Of a stretch of 64,000 nt of DNA, positions 17,495 to 26,745 are shown piece by piece (positions within the stretch are counted from its first letter, which is position 1; each line of letters begins with the position of its first letter). The notes beneath the pieces were generated by a model. The model ran no database searches. It was not told the DNA's origin and saw only the letters and a program-made list of their open reading frames with translations. Location: the NCBI RefSeq assembly GCF_001264245.1, contig NZ_CP011339.1, positions 5,456,001 to 5,520,000 on the forward strand, written 5' to 3'. The DNA comes from Microcystis panniformis FACHB-1757 (lineage in GTDB: Bacteria > Cyanobacteriota > Cyanobacteriia > Cyanobacteriales > Microcystaceae). A program made the position numbers and the translations under genes.

Positions 17495-19459
17495 ATGGCT
17501 AATCAAGAAGATAATAAATTTTCCTGGTCGCGTTGGCCGCGGTTAGGCAAAATCCTGATCATTTGTTCTGGTGTTGCCGTTTTAGGCTATTTTCTTATCC
17601 CTCGTCCCTCAGAATTGTCCAATATTCCCCTCGAACCCTACAGCGAATTTATCAGTAAAGTGGAACGGGGCGACATCAGTAAGGTCAGAATTGGCAATCA
17701 AGTCATCTATTATCAATTAAAAAATCCTTTAGAATCCCTGCCTATTCCGGGTAATCCCCCCGTTAATCCTCCAGAATCAAGTCATCCCTTTTACGGTGAT
17801 TCTAGTTCTCTAGCGGGCAAACCGAGCAGTAATCTAGCCCCTGGACGAGTTTTTGCCACGATTACAGTTTATAACCCCCAATTACCCCAACTATTACAGC
17901 AAAAAGGCGTAATCTTCGAGGCGATTCCCGTGGCCGAAAACAGTTGGATCAGCACTCTCCTCGCTTGGGTGGTTCCTCCCTTAATTTTAGTCGCTGCTAT
18001 GCAGTTTCTGTTCTATCGCAACGATGACACCCGTAAATCGCTGCTTTTTAATAAAAATCTCGCTAAAGTTTACGGAGACGGCGAAAAATATCCGATTACC
18101 TTCAGTGATGTGGCCGGGGCCGAGGAAGCAAAAACCGAGTTAAAGGAAATTGTCGAATTTCTCAAGGATGCCGAGCGCTTTAATAAAATTGGGGCGCGTA
18201 TTCCTAAAGGTGTTCTCTTGGTCGGACCGCCGGGGACGGGAAAAACCCTCTTAGCAAAAGCGGTCGCGGGGGAAGCGGGAGTGACGTTTTTTAGCATTTC
18301 GGCCTCGGAATTCGTGGAGTTATTTGTCGGGACTGGGGCAGCCCGGGTGCGGGATCTATTTGCCCAAGCGAAGAAAAATGCCCCTAGCATCATTTTTATT
18401 GATGAATTGGACGCGATCGGTAAATCGAGAAGTTCGGGATCGGGAACTAGCGGCAGTAATGATGAGCGCGAGCAGACTTTAAATCAACTTTTGACAGAAA
18501 TGGACGGTTTTAGCCCCAAAGAAGCCGTTGTCATCGTTTTAGCCGCCACCAATCGCCCAGAGACTCTTGATGCCGCTTTATTGCGTCCGGGGCGCTTTGA
18601 TCGCCAAGTTTTGGTGGATCGTCCCGATTTAGCGGGACGATTGGCAATTTTGGAAATATACGCCCAACGAGTCCAGATGGGTGAAGATGTTAATCTCAAA
18701 GCGATCGCCACCCAAACCCCCGGTTTTGCCGGTGCCGATTTAGCCAACCTCGTCAATGAGGCTGCTCTCTTGGCCGCCCGCAATAATCGGGAAAAAGTCA
18801 GTCAAATTGATTTTAAAGAGGCGATAGAAAGAGTTATCGCTGGTTTAGAAAAGAAAAGTCGGGTTCTCTCCGAAAAAGAAAAGAAAATCGTCGCTTATCA
18901 CGAGGTTGGCCATGCTTTAGTTGGCGCTGTCATGCCGGGAGGTGGTCGGGTGGAGAAAATTTCCATCGTTCCCCGGGGTTTATCCGCTTTGGGTTATACC
19001 CTGAAAATTCCCACGGAAGACCGTTTTTTGATGACAGAAACCGAATTTAAAGAACAAATTACTATGTTATTGGGCGGTCGGGCAGCCGAAGAATTAATCT
19101 TTGGCAGTGTCACTAATGGCGCTTCCGATGATTTACAAAGGGCGACGGATATTGCTGAAAGAATGGTGACAATGTATGGTATGAGTAAATCCCTGGGACC
19201 CCTAGCCTACGATAAAACAGGACAGGCTAATTTTTTAGGTAATAATCAGGGTAGTCCCCGGCGTTCGATCGGGGAAAATACGGCCAAAGCGATCGATGAA
19301 GAAGTTAAACAAATTATCGACGCTAGTTACCAAAAAGCCCTAGCAATTCTCAGTCACAATCGCAATTTATTAGAGTCCATTACCGCTAATCTTTTGACCA
19401 CCGAAGTAATCGAAGGAGAAGAATTGCAAGAATTCTTAAATCAAGCGCAAATGGTCTGA
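17495..19459 (+). CDS. ftsH: ATP-dependent zinc metalloprotease FtsH
   Basis: A 654-residue membrane protease. Two membrane helices (about 20-37 and 153-173) flank a lumenal or periplasmic region. The AAA module has Walker A GPPGTGKT (244-251), Walker B IIFIDELDA and an SRH with ATNRPETLDAALLRPGRFD. The zinc site is HEVGH (H469), with a later Asp in GASDDLQRATD. It degrades damaged membrane proteins; cyanobacterial complexes act on photosystem II D1. The length is closest to the longer FtsH1-type paralogue (from memory). An in-frame ATG at 17456 would add 13 residues; MANQEDNKFSW at 17495 is the more usual start. Confidence 0.93.
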   Translation: MANQEDNKFSWSRWPRLGKILIICSGVAVLGYFLIPRPSELSNIPLEPYSEFISKVERGDISKVRIGNQVIYYQLKNPLESLPIPGNPPVNPPESSHPFYGDSSSLAGKPSSNLAPGRVFATITVYNPQLPQLLQQKGVIFEAIPVAENSWISTLLAWVVPPLILVAAMQFLFYRNDDTRKSLLFNKNLAKVYGDGEKYPITFSDVAGAEEAKTELKEIVEFLKDAERFNKIGARIPKGVLLVGPPGTGKTLLAKAVAGEAGVTFFSISASEFVELFVGTGAARVRDLFAQAKKNAPSIIFIDELDAIGKSRSSGSGTSGSNDEREQTLNQLLTEMDGFSPKEAVVIVLAATNRPETLDAALLRPGRFDRQVLVDRPDLAGRLAILEIYAQRVQMGEDVNLKAIATQTPGFAGADLANLVNEAALLAARNNREKVSQIDFKEAIERVIAGLEKKSRVLSEKEKKIVAYHEVGHALVGAVMPGGGRVEKISIVPRGLSALGYTLKIPTEDRFLMTETEFKEQITMLLGGRAAEELIFGSVTNGASDDLQRATDIAERMVTMYGMSKSLGPLAYDKTGQANFLGNNQGSPRRSIGENTAKAIDEEVKQIIDASYQKALAILSHNRNLLESITANLLTTEVIEGEELQEFLNQAQMV

Positions 19460-19473
19460 TCAATCCTCATAAA

Positions 19474-19618
19474 TAGGGTCTGCTGAAAAAGTTTTTCGTG
19501 GGGAAGTGGGGAAGTGGGGAGAACAAAGCTGCCTTTTGCCTTTTGCCTTTTGCCTTTTGCCTTTTGCCTTTTGCCTTTTGCCTTTTGCCTCTCCTCATAA
19601 CTAGGGTTTGCTGAATAA
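19474..19618. repeat. CCTTTTG heptamer array between two IS-end-like motifs
   Basis: TAGGGTCTGCTGAAAAAG (19474) and TAGGGTTTGCTGAATAAA (19603) lie in the same orientation and enclose GTGGGGA units and about nine CCTTTTG heptamers (19531-19592). Confidence 0.65.
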
Positions 19619-19637
19619 ATAATCGAGAATATCTAAC

Positions 19638-21554
19638 TTAAGGAGAAGACAGAATCAAAGCATTTGAAAACTGATATTTCCCTGCTTTGACGGTTAATTT
19701 GCCCTTTTTCCAACCCAAAGAAACAGGAGAGTTATCTCGACTTAAACTGTTATAAAGGGCGAAATTTTTTGACCAATCGTGCTTTTGACCGTTACGAATT
19801 AACATCGGCAGTAGATTGATTTGATTATAGGTAAATTGTAAACTCTGCCCTTGACTGCCTTTAAATAAGAGGCTGCCTTGGTTAATTTGAGTTAAATTTA
19901 CTTGACTTTTTTGCTTAAATATGCTCTTAAAATTCTCATAACTGCCCTGGGTTGCCGCTTCTCCCACTTCCAGAGCAAAACCCGCATAATTGTTACCTGT
20001 GGGTAAAGCTTGGTAGGTATTATCATCGGGATAAGGGGAATTAGGAATCTCGATCATTTCAGGAGAAGAAAGATTTATTAATCTCAGAGCTAACCAAGTT
20101 TTTTCTAATTGAATAAACCAGATATTATCATCTTTTTCTACCTTGGCGGTTTTCGGTAATTGCCAGAAAAAAGCTTGATCTGCTGGTCGTAACCAGATTA
20201 AAAGATTGCGATATTGTCCGATTTCATCCCCGGGATTTTTGCCCGGTTTTACGCCATTGTTGCCAGTGTTAGCCACAAAAAAATCCACCCCTTTGTCTTG
20301 ATTAAAGGCCATTAATTTAAATGGGGCCACATCGCCATCGGGGAAAGTTCCCGCCAGACTACCCATTTGATAACTAGCCCCAATAAATTGAGTTTCCCAA
20401 TAACCCGGACTCTGATTATTGCCCGGTTTCCAGTTTTCATACAGGGGTTTACTGGCGAGAATTTCTACCGGTTTATTAAAGTTTTTTCGGGCTAATTCCA
20501 TCACTGCTAAAGGAGGACGATAACGACTGGTAATTAGATAAAGAGAGTCCAATTCCGGGCGATTATTGGCGACGGGAGTATCACCAAAGTATAACCAAAA
20601 AGCGCGGGCTGCGTGCGATCGCATTACGCCGTGGCCATCACCGTAATCACGTTTTACAGGGCCACCCCAACCACCCCGATAATATTTAACACTAGCGGCC
20701 ATGGATAACCAATCTAAGGCCATTTTTGCCCATTGTTTAACTTCCGTATCTTGAGCAAAATCGTAGAGATTGAGATAGGGAGCAAAGGTATGACCGTGAT
20801 AAACTTCTGAATCCCATTCTCCCATACCGATGTTATATAAAGCCGAAACGTAGCGCTTAATTTTGCTTTTATAGAGTTGACGAGTTGCTTCATTTCCTGT
20901 TTCTTCGGCCATCAGATAAACCGATGTTTCTCGCATCGCTCGCAGGTTATCAGTATTACGACTATCTACCCATAAACCCCGTCTTGTTATACTCCAATCA
21001 TTACCCGTGCCTTGGCCAGTACCATGGATAGGATGGGGGCGTTGTAAAGGGTCAGTTTCTGTCCAAATTTTCGCCGCATTATACATTCTCTGACGATAAA
21101 CAGGATCGAGATACTTTCCGAGAAGAAAATATTTTCTAATTTGTCCTTTCAGGGTAAAAGAAAAATAATAATCTATATAATCGGTGTGGGCCTGTTCTCG
21201 TTTTTGTGGGTCATCCTGCTGCAGGAAATCTAGGGCTTTTTGCCGGTTTCCTGCCAAGAAATCAAACATGGCCATAGGATAGGATCTTTTCTCGTTTTCT
21301 CCCCACAAATTGCCATAACTTTCTGCCTTAGCAAAATGGTTAATAACCTGCTTGGCCCTTTGTTGAAATTCTGCCTCTAATTCCGGTGTCCAATCGTTAA
21401 GATATTGGGGTTGAACTTCGGCAACAGGGAAGGAAGTGATCGAGTTTTGAGAAACAGAATAGAGGGAATTAAAGCCAATAGCAAATAGGGCAATTATTCC
21501 CGCTAAAATTAGATATTTAATTCTAGATCCAATCGTCATCTTCGGCAAATTCAT
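19638..21554 (-). CDS. Unknown exported protein, possible (alpha/alpha)6-toroid fold
   Basis: A 638-residue protein with one N-terminal signal-anchor helix (ILAGIIALFAIGFNSLYSV). The middle (about 60-350) is helical and rich in Trp, Tyr and His, with patterns such as GEWDSEVYHGHTFAPYLNLYDF, and the last 280 residues appear beta-rich. This resembles the architecture of polysaccharide lyases and toroid hydrolases, but I see no diagnostic motif, so the enzymatic idea is speculation. Its start overlaps the end of the upstream gene by 32 bases, indicating translational coupling. An ATG at 21539 is an alternative start. Confidence 0.7.
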   Translation of the reverse strand: MNLPKMTIGSRIKYLILAGIIALFAIGFNSLYSVSQNSITSFPVAEVQPQYLNDWTPELEAEFQQRAKQVINHFAKAESYGNLWGENEKRSYPMAMFDFLAGNRQKALDFLQQDDPQKREQAHTDYIDYYFSFTLKGQIRKYFLLGKYLDPVYRQRMYNAAKIWTETDPLQRPHPIHGTGQGTGNDWSITRRGLWVDSRNTDNLRAMRETSVYLMAEETGNEATRQLYKSKIKRYVSALYNIGMGEWDSEVYHGHTFAPYLNLYDFAQDTEVKQWAKMALDWLSMAASVKYYRGGWGGPVKRDYGDGHGVMRSHAARAFWLYFGDTPVANNRPELDSLYLITSRYRPPLAVMELARKNFNKPVEILASKPLYENWKPGNNQSPGYWETQFIGASYQMGSLAGTFPDGDVAPFKLMAFNQDKGVDFFVANTGNNGVKPGKNPGDEIGQYRNLLIWLRPADQAFFWQLPKTAKVEKDDNIWFIQLEKTWLALRLINLSSPEMIEIPNSPYPDDNTYQALPTGNNYAGFALEVGEAATQGSYENFKSIFKQKSQVNLTQINQGSLLFKGSQGQSLQFTYNQINLLPMLIRNGQKHDWSKNFALYNSLSRDNSPVSLGWKKGKLTVKAGKYQFSNALILSSP

Positions 21555-21876
21555 CGATGTTTCCTTGATTTTCTGGGGACTGAGGTTGATTCTCTTTATC
21601 TAATTGTAAAGGAACTGGTTCAGGAGCGATAATTTCTGGTAATAATTCTTCGGGTTTTTGACCATCTACCTCCACCACAATTATTTCTGTGACGGGAAAC
21701 CAAAGTATCCGGCCTTGATCATCACAAACCGTCACCGATCGAGATTTATCTGGAGCCTCCGTTGCGAAGAAATCTCCTAACATTTTGGTGGGTAAAATAT
21801 TCTTACTTTCACCCCCACTAACTCCTAGGAATATATATTCGTTACCTGTGGTCAAATGTTGGACAATAATCGCCAT
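21523..21876 (-). CDS. Conserved hypothetical protein with acidic tail
   Basis: A 117-residue protein. The first 75 residues look like a small beta domain (MAIIVQHLTTGNEYIFLGV, then DDQGRILWFPVTEIIVVEVDG), and the remainder is Pro-, Glu- and Gln-rich, ending DEFAEDDDWI. There is no signal peptide. It overlaps the 638-residue exported protein gene, so the two are probably coexpressed. No family recognised beyond a general cyanobacterial type. Confidence 0.65.
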   Translation of the reverse strand: MAIIVQHLTTGNEYIFLGVSGGESKNILPTKMLGDFFATEAPDKSRSVTVCDDQGRILWFPVTEIIVVEVDGQKPEELLPEIIAPEPVPLQLDKENQPQSPENQGNIDEFAEDDDWI

Positions 21877-21931
21877 AATTAAAAGGTTTTAGTCAATAAA
21901 ATGTACTGATTGATAGTTGACTCTTGAATGA

Positions 21932-22073
21932 TAAGTAGGTAGGCGTTAAAAACTATCAGATGCCCCCCTTATTAAGGGGGATCCCCCCGCCTATCGGCAC
22001 CCCCCTTATCAAGGGGGGCAGGGGGGATCGAAGCTAAAATCCATTTTTAATTTAATTATAACCAGCTACTTAG
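21932..22073. repeat. MITE-like element M1, TAAGTAGG...CTACTTA
   Basis: A 142-base element with ends TAAGTAGGTAGG and CCAGCTACTTA and an interior of CCCCCCTTA/TAAGGGGGG inverted repeats. Its right end (AATTTAATTATAACCAGC) is the uninterrupted form of the site where the IS5-type element entered at 34565. Confidence 0.75.
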
Positions 22074-22093
22074 CTTTCAGCCCTAAGCTTTCC

Positions 22094-22160
22094 ACTGATA
22101 ACTGATAACTGATAACTGATAACTGATTACTGATTACTGATAACTGATAACTGATTACTG
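22094..22160. repeat. Heptamer array CTGATAA / CTGATTA
   Basis: About nine tandem 7-base units immediately downstream of the txlA-like stop codon, running into its last codons. Confidence 0.8.
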
Positions 22161-22712
22161 CTTAACTTGACTGCCGTGACTGCGGGGATCAGTTTGACTA
22201 GCGCCCACAAGGATATTAAAATCAGAAGTCTCTCCCGTAGTGGTGGCATAGGGTAGGGTAGAATTAGTTAAAAGTGCTTCTAAATTAGCAGTTAAAATTG
22301 ATTTTGGTTGTTCTCCGATCGCTTGGGCAACCGGTTGTCCTTGGTTATTTAAAAAGACAAAATGGGGAATACCATCCACACGATAACGGAGAATTTCTGG
22401 CAACCATTTATTATTATCAACGTTGAGCATGACAAAATTAATGGCATTACCGTATTGTTTTTTAATTTCGGCAATTTCAGGGGCCATCGCCTGACAACTG
22501 GTACACCAATTAGCATAAAATTCTGTCAGGGTGGGTTTACCATTGCTGAGGGCAAGCTCGAAAGGTGTCGCTTTTTCCGCTTGCGCTTCCAAAGATACGG
22601 AACTAGCGGTGGTTTGAAAGCCAAAGAAAATCGCTACACTAAGGATAACTGCCGTCACTGCCAGCAGCAGATTTCTGGTTTTGTTGGTGGGTGTGGTGGC
22701 TGTCATGGACAT
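22155..22712 (-). CDS. txlA: Membrane-anchored thioredoxin-like protein (TxlA/HCF164 type)
   Basis: A 185-residue protein with one N-terminal membrane helix (about 14-34) and a thioredoxin domain containing the active site WCTSC and the cis-proline region GIPHFVFLN. This layout matches TxlA of cyanobacteria and HCF164 of chloroplasts, which pass reducing power to the thylakoid lumen side for cytochrome c and b6f assembly. An ATG two codons in is an alternative start. It fits functionally with ccsA at 16376, although they are not in one operon. Confidence 0.85.
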   Translation of the reverse strand: MSMTATTPTNKTRNLLLAVTAVILSVAIFFGFQTTASSVSLEAQAEKATPFELALSNGKPTLTEFYANWCTSCQAMAPEIAEIKKQYGNAINFVMLNVDNNKWLPEILRYRVDGIPHFVFLNNQGQPVAQAIGEQPKSILTANLEALLTNSTLPYATTTGETSDFNILVGASQTDPRSHGSQVKQ

Positions 22713-22809
22713 TTAATCAAAGTTTACTTTGTCCTATTGTAACGATTGCTGCGCTCTTTTAGTATTGGTGTCGATTGAGTTACAATTAAGTTAGAGATGG
22801 GTAATAATT

Positions 22810-23076
22810 ATGACCGAAGAAAGACTCGATCGAATAGAGGGACAGCTAAAAAGGCTAGAAGGGGACGTTCATACAATTGAGGGGCGATTAGAAACTTTAG
22901 AAAGTAACCTTCAAAACATTGAAAAAAAGCTAGGAGACGTGATCAACCAAATCCGTGAACTTAGTCTTAGCATCGATACCTACCAAAAAGCTGATCAACA
23001 GGTAGTTAATTTGGCTTTTGGTCTAATCGTTGCCGCTACTGCTACTATTGTAATTCCAGCCGTTTTCGGCAAATAA
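22810..23076 (+). CDS. Small coiled-coil protein with C-terminal membrane helix
   Basis: An 88-residue protein. Residues 1-58 form a regular coiled coil (RLDRIEGQLKRLEGDVHTIEGRL), followed by a single hydrophobic helix (VVNLAFGLIVAATATIVIPAVF). A GAGATGGGTA stretch precedes the ATG. It lies 32 bases upstream of the NIL-ferredoxin gene on the same strand. Function unknown. Confidence 0.65.
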   Translation: MTEERLDRIEGQLKRLEGDVHTIEGRLETLESNLQNIEKKLGDVINQIRELSLSIDTYQKADQQVVNLAFGLIVAATATIVIPAVFGK

Positions 23077-23108
23077 GCAAAAAAAGATTCTTTGATCGGA
23101 AAGGCTGC

Positions 23109-23513
23109 ATGAAAAAACGCGTTACTCTCACTTTTCCCAAAAAAGCCGTCCATATGCCCGTTACCTATCGACTGGCGAAGGATTTTAACATCGCCGCTAA
23201 TATTATCCGCGCCCAAGTTGCCCCCAATCAAGTGGGAACATTAGTATTAGAATTATCGGGAGATATCGATGAGTTAGAAGCGGCGATCGAATGGTTACAA
23301 TTACAAAATATTGGCGTTTCCCAAGTTAGTCGCGAAATCGTCATTGATGAAGAAAAATGCGTCGATTGTGGCTTATGTACGGGAGTTTGTCCCACGGAAG
23401 CTTTAACCCTTGATCCCGAAAGTTTTCGTCTTAAGTTTTTGCGTTCCCGTTGTGTGGTTTGTGAACAATGTATCCCCACTTGTCCCGTGGTGGCAATTTC
23501 CACAAACTTGTAA
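23109..23513 (+). CDS. NIL-domain ferredoxin with two 4Fe-4S motifs
   Basis: A 134-residue protein. Residues 1-75 match the NIL domain (ligand-binding fold also found at the end of methionine ABC ATPases). Residues 80-134 hold two clusters: CVDCGLCTGVCP and CVVCEQCIPTCP. The pair of CxxCxxCxxxCP motifs would bind two 4Fe-4S centres for electron transfer. The partner is not evident from the neighbours. Similar stand-alone genes are common in cyanobacteria. Confidence 0.85.
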   Translation: MKKRVTLTFPKKAVHMPVTYRLAKDFNIAANIIRAQVAPNQVGTLVLELSGDIDELEAAIEWLQLQNIGVSQVSREIVIDEEKCVDCGLCTGVCPTEALTLDPESFRLKFLRSRCVVCEQCIPTCPVVAISTNL

Positions 23514-23748
23514 AGTAGAAATTATTAAATTAATTTTTTTGCCCATTTAAATAATAGCCATCTCTGGAGATTTTAAGCCTTCATTTGTCTCCAACCCGGT
23601 TAATCGTCACAAATATCCCCTTCCCTTTCTGCCTAAAGACCCTTTCTCCGATACCATAGTTAAAAAGAGATTGCTGACTCTGGCCACATCTGTGGGGATT
23701 ACATACCATTAATCATGGTTTTTTTGCAAAAAATACAAAAAACTTGAC

Positions 23749-25155
23749 ATGACTTCTGCCGTTCCTCGCCTTTCCTATCTTGATAGTCCGATTGCTGATC
23801 TTCGCAGCCTCTATAACTTTATCCTCAACCCGCAACTGTTAGCCGCAGAAAAGGGAAATCGGTCGATCGTCAGTTTTTGTCAAAAAATTTCCCCCCTTGA
23901 TCCCCTAGAAATTCTCTCTCGGATTGCTTCTAGCTATCCCACCCATTATTATTGGGAAAATCCCGAACGAGAAACCGCTTTTCTCGGCTACGGCATCGCC
24001 TTTGCTGCCACTTTCCACGGCAAACAACGTTTTTTAAAAGCTCAAAAATTTATTGAAAACTGTCAACAAAGAATTATCAAAATTGATAACTATAGCGAGA
24101 TTACTCCCCGCATCTTTTGCAGTTTCACTTTTTTCGACTCGGAAACAGCCACCCCCTTTCCCTCAGCTAACCTAACCCTGCCTAAGTTTCAAATTATCAA
24201 AAAACAGTCGGAATATTTTTTCCTTACCAATCTCTTAATCACCGGCGAAAAAGAAATAGAAAAATCCCTCGAAGAAACTATTAATAACCTCAAAATTATC
24301 CAAAATAACTCGAGCAATTGCCGACAAAATCCCCGTCAGGATCCCTGTAGTTATTATATTCATCCTACTATAATTTTCAAGCGGCTGTTGCCGATGCCCT
24401 CCAATCTATCCATGCTCAAAATTTAGCAAAATTGTCCTCGCTCACGCTCTTGACGTGATTTCTCCCCGTCCTTTTCATCTGGTAAACTGTCTCGATAATT
24501 TGCGTCAGCGTCATCCTGATTGCTACACTTTTTCCCTCGGCAATGGACGGGGAGATCATTTTATCGGCGCTAGTCCCGAACGCTTGTTAACTGTCCATCA
24601 GGGGCAATTAATCACCGATGCTTTAGCGGGATCCGCCCCCGGGGAGAAAATGCGATCGAAGATGCTCTCTTTGCCAATAAACTCCTCGCTAGTGAAAAAG
24701 AACAACGGGAACATCGGGCTGTTAGTGACTTTATTAACCAAAAATTGCGACAAATTGGCTTAAATCCGCAAAATTCTCCCTCTAGATTGTTAAAACTCTC
24801 CAATATTCAACATCTCTGGACTCCTATTCATGCCAAACTAAAACCCTCCATCCATCCCCTCGAAATTCTTGCTCAACTACACCCCACTCCTGCTGTTGCT
24901 GGGGTTCCCACCGAGATCGCTTTAGCACAAATTCGTCATTATGAAACCTTCGATCGCTCTCTTTATGCCGCTCCTTTGGGTTGGATCGATTGTCAAAATA
25001 ATAGTGAGTTTATTGTTGGTATTCGTTCGGCCTTAATTAAAGGCGATCGAGCGCGATTATACGCCGGTGCGGGTATTGTTGCCGGTTCCGATCCGGAAAA
25101 AGAACTAGCAGAAATTCAGCTGAAATTTCAAGCTCTCTTAAAAGCTTTAACTTAA
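23749..25155 (+). pseudogene. menF: Isochorismate synthase, broken by three frameshifts
   Basis: The three frames together encode a nearly complete chorismate-binding enzyme: N-terminal part 23749-24350, then the frame with NFQAAVADALQSIHAQNLAK, then DVISPRPFHLVNCLDNL with FSLGNGRGDHFIGASPERLL, then the C-terminal HPTPAVAGVPTEIAL and YAGAGIVAGSDPEKEL. Each junction is repaired by adding one base: near 24349-24360, at AAAA 24428-24431, and at CCCCCGGGG 24636-24644. The enzyme makes isochorismate for phylloquinone, the photosystem I quinone. As written it cannot be produced. Three single-base losses may be real decay or sequence error. Confidence 0.85.
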
Positions 25156-25163
25156 ACTGTAAG

Positions 25164-25334
25164 TAAGTAGTTATAATTAAATTGAAGATAGATTTTGCCT
25201 TTGATCCCCCTGCCCCCCTTAATAAGGGGGGTGCCGATCCCCCCTGCCCCCCTTGATAAGGGGGGTGCCGATAGGCGGGGGGATCCCCCTTAATAAGGGG
25301 GGTATCTGACAGTTTTTAACACCTACCTACTTAG
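25164..25334. repeat. MITE-like element M1 (inverted relative to 21932)
   Basis: A 171-base element with ends TAAGTAGTTATAATT and CACCTACCTACTTA and an interior of alternating CCCCCCTTAATAAGGGGGG-type palindromes. It sits between the menF remnant and the aldehyde dehydrogenase gene (convergent), where it could act as a transcription-stopping hairpin. Confidence 0.75.
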
Positions 25335-25338
25335 CTTT

Positions 25339-26715
25339 TTAGCGAACTAATAACTTAAATAAGCCTAACTTCCCCTTAAAAGGCGGATATTTTAAAGCGG
25401 GATTGAACCAAAGAGGTGTTTTCATAATCGCTTTTTGGTGACTAAAATTCTCAAAGGAAAAACGACCATGGTAGCTACCGATACCGCTATTTCCCCGACC
25501 ACCAAAGGGTAAACTAGGATTAGTAAAATGAAAACTATTGTTGTTAATACAACCTCCCCCAAACTGGACAGATTCTAACCATTTCTTTTCGGTTTTTGCC
25601 TTAGTAGTAAACAGATAAAAAGCTAGAGGGTTAGGGTTTTTAGCAATAATTGCTAAAGCTTCCTCAAAAGTGCTAAAGGCAATGATCGGTAAAATTGGAC
25701 CGAATATTTCCCCTTGCATAATAGGAGCATCGAGGGAAACATTAGTTAATAAAGTTGGTTGAATATATAAATTTTCTCGATCGGTTTTGCCGCCAAAAAC
25801 AATCTCACCATCTTGGAGAAAGTCAATCAGGCGATCAAATTGTTTCTCATTAATTATCTTACCATAATCAGCACTTAATCTGGCATCTTCACCGAAAAAA
25901 TTAACAATAGTGTTTGCTAATTCTCTGATCAAATTCTCCTGCTGGGATTGATGTACTAAAACATAATCAGCTGCGATACACATTTGACCACAATTAGAGA
26001 ATTTTGTCACGGCAATGCGACGGGTTGCCACGGAAATATTAGCATCAGCTTCGATAACACAGGGACTTTTTCCCCCTAATTCTAGAGTAACAGGAATTAA
26101 CTTTGCTGCCGCTAGTTGATAAATAATTTTTCCTACCCTTGTACTGCCAGTAAAAAATATATGATCAAAGGTAAAACTGTCTAACATATTCGGAATTACT
26201 TCCGCACCATCTCCGGGTACAATTAACACATATTCTTCGGGGAATATTTCCTGAATTATTTTAACTACTAATTTTTCCGTCGCTGAGGCAAATTCACTCG
26301 GTTTTAATACCGCACAGTTACCAGCAGCAATAGCGCCAACTAAAGGCACTAATAACAATTGGAGGGGATAATTCCAAGCACCAATAATTAAAACCACTCC
26401 TAAAGGTTCCCGAATAATTTGACTGGAGGAAGGAAAATTTAAGAGATTAGTTTTAACAGTTTTGGGTTGCATCCATGAGCGCAAATTTTTTAAAGCGTTA
26501 TTAATTTCCCCCAAAAGGAACCCATTTTCAGTAATCCAACAATCTTCGGGACTTTTCTTTAAATCCCTATATAAAGCTTGATATATCTCTCCTTCATATT
26601 TAATAATTGCCTGTTTTAAATTCTCTAACTGCTGACGACGGAATTGATAGGAACGAGTGGCACCACTAACAAAATACTGACGCAATTTGGCTAATTTTTC
26701 TGAGTTTGACAGCAT
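25339..26715 (-). CDS. Aldehyde dehydrogenase
   Basis: A 458-residue NAD(P)-dependent aldehyde dehydrogenase. Visible are the Rossmann region VLIIGAWNYPLQLLLVPLVG, FTGSTRVGK, the catalytic Glu in LELGGKSPCVI and the catalytic Cys in NCGQMCIAADYVL. The C-terminal hydrophobic tail resembles the membrane-associated fatty-aldehyde group (cyanobacterial AldE), so long-chain aldehydes are the likely substrate; this is inference. I prefer the ATG at 26715 (MLSNSEKLAKL) over 26730. It starts about 30 bases after the stop of the upstream propeller gene, so they are probably cotranscribed. Confidence 0.9.
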   Translation of the reverse strand: MLSNSEKLAKLRQYFVSGATRSYQFRRQQLENLKQAIIKYEGEIYQALYRDLKKSPEDCWITENGFLLGEINNALKNLRSWMQPKTVKTNLLNFPSSSQIIREPLGVVLIIGAWNYPLQLLLVPLVGAIAAGNCAVLKPSEFASATEKLVVKIIQEIFPEEYVLIVPGDGAEVIPNMLDSFTFDHIFFTGSTRVGKIIYQLAAAKLIPVTLELGGKSPCVIEADANISVATRRIAVTKFSNCGQMCIAADYVLVHQSQQENLIRELANTIVNFFGEDARLSADYGKIINEKQFDRLIDFLQDGEIVFGGKTDRENLYIQPTLLTNVSLDAPIMQGEIFGPILPIIAFSTFEEALAIIAKNPNPLAFYLFTTKAKTEKKWLESVQFGGGCINNNSFHFTNPSLPFGGRGNSGIGSYHGRFSFENFSHQKAIMKTPLWFNPALKYPPFKGKLGLFKLLVR

Positions 26716-26745
26716 CGAAATAATTCCCAAGTTAATAATGAAATT

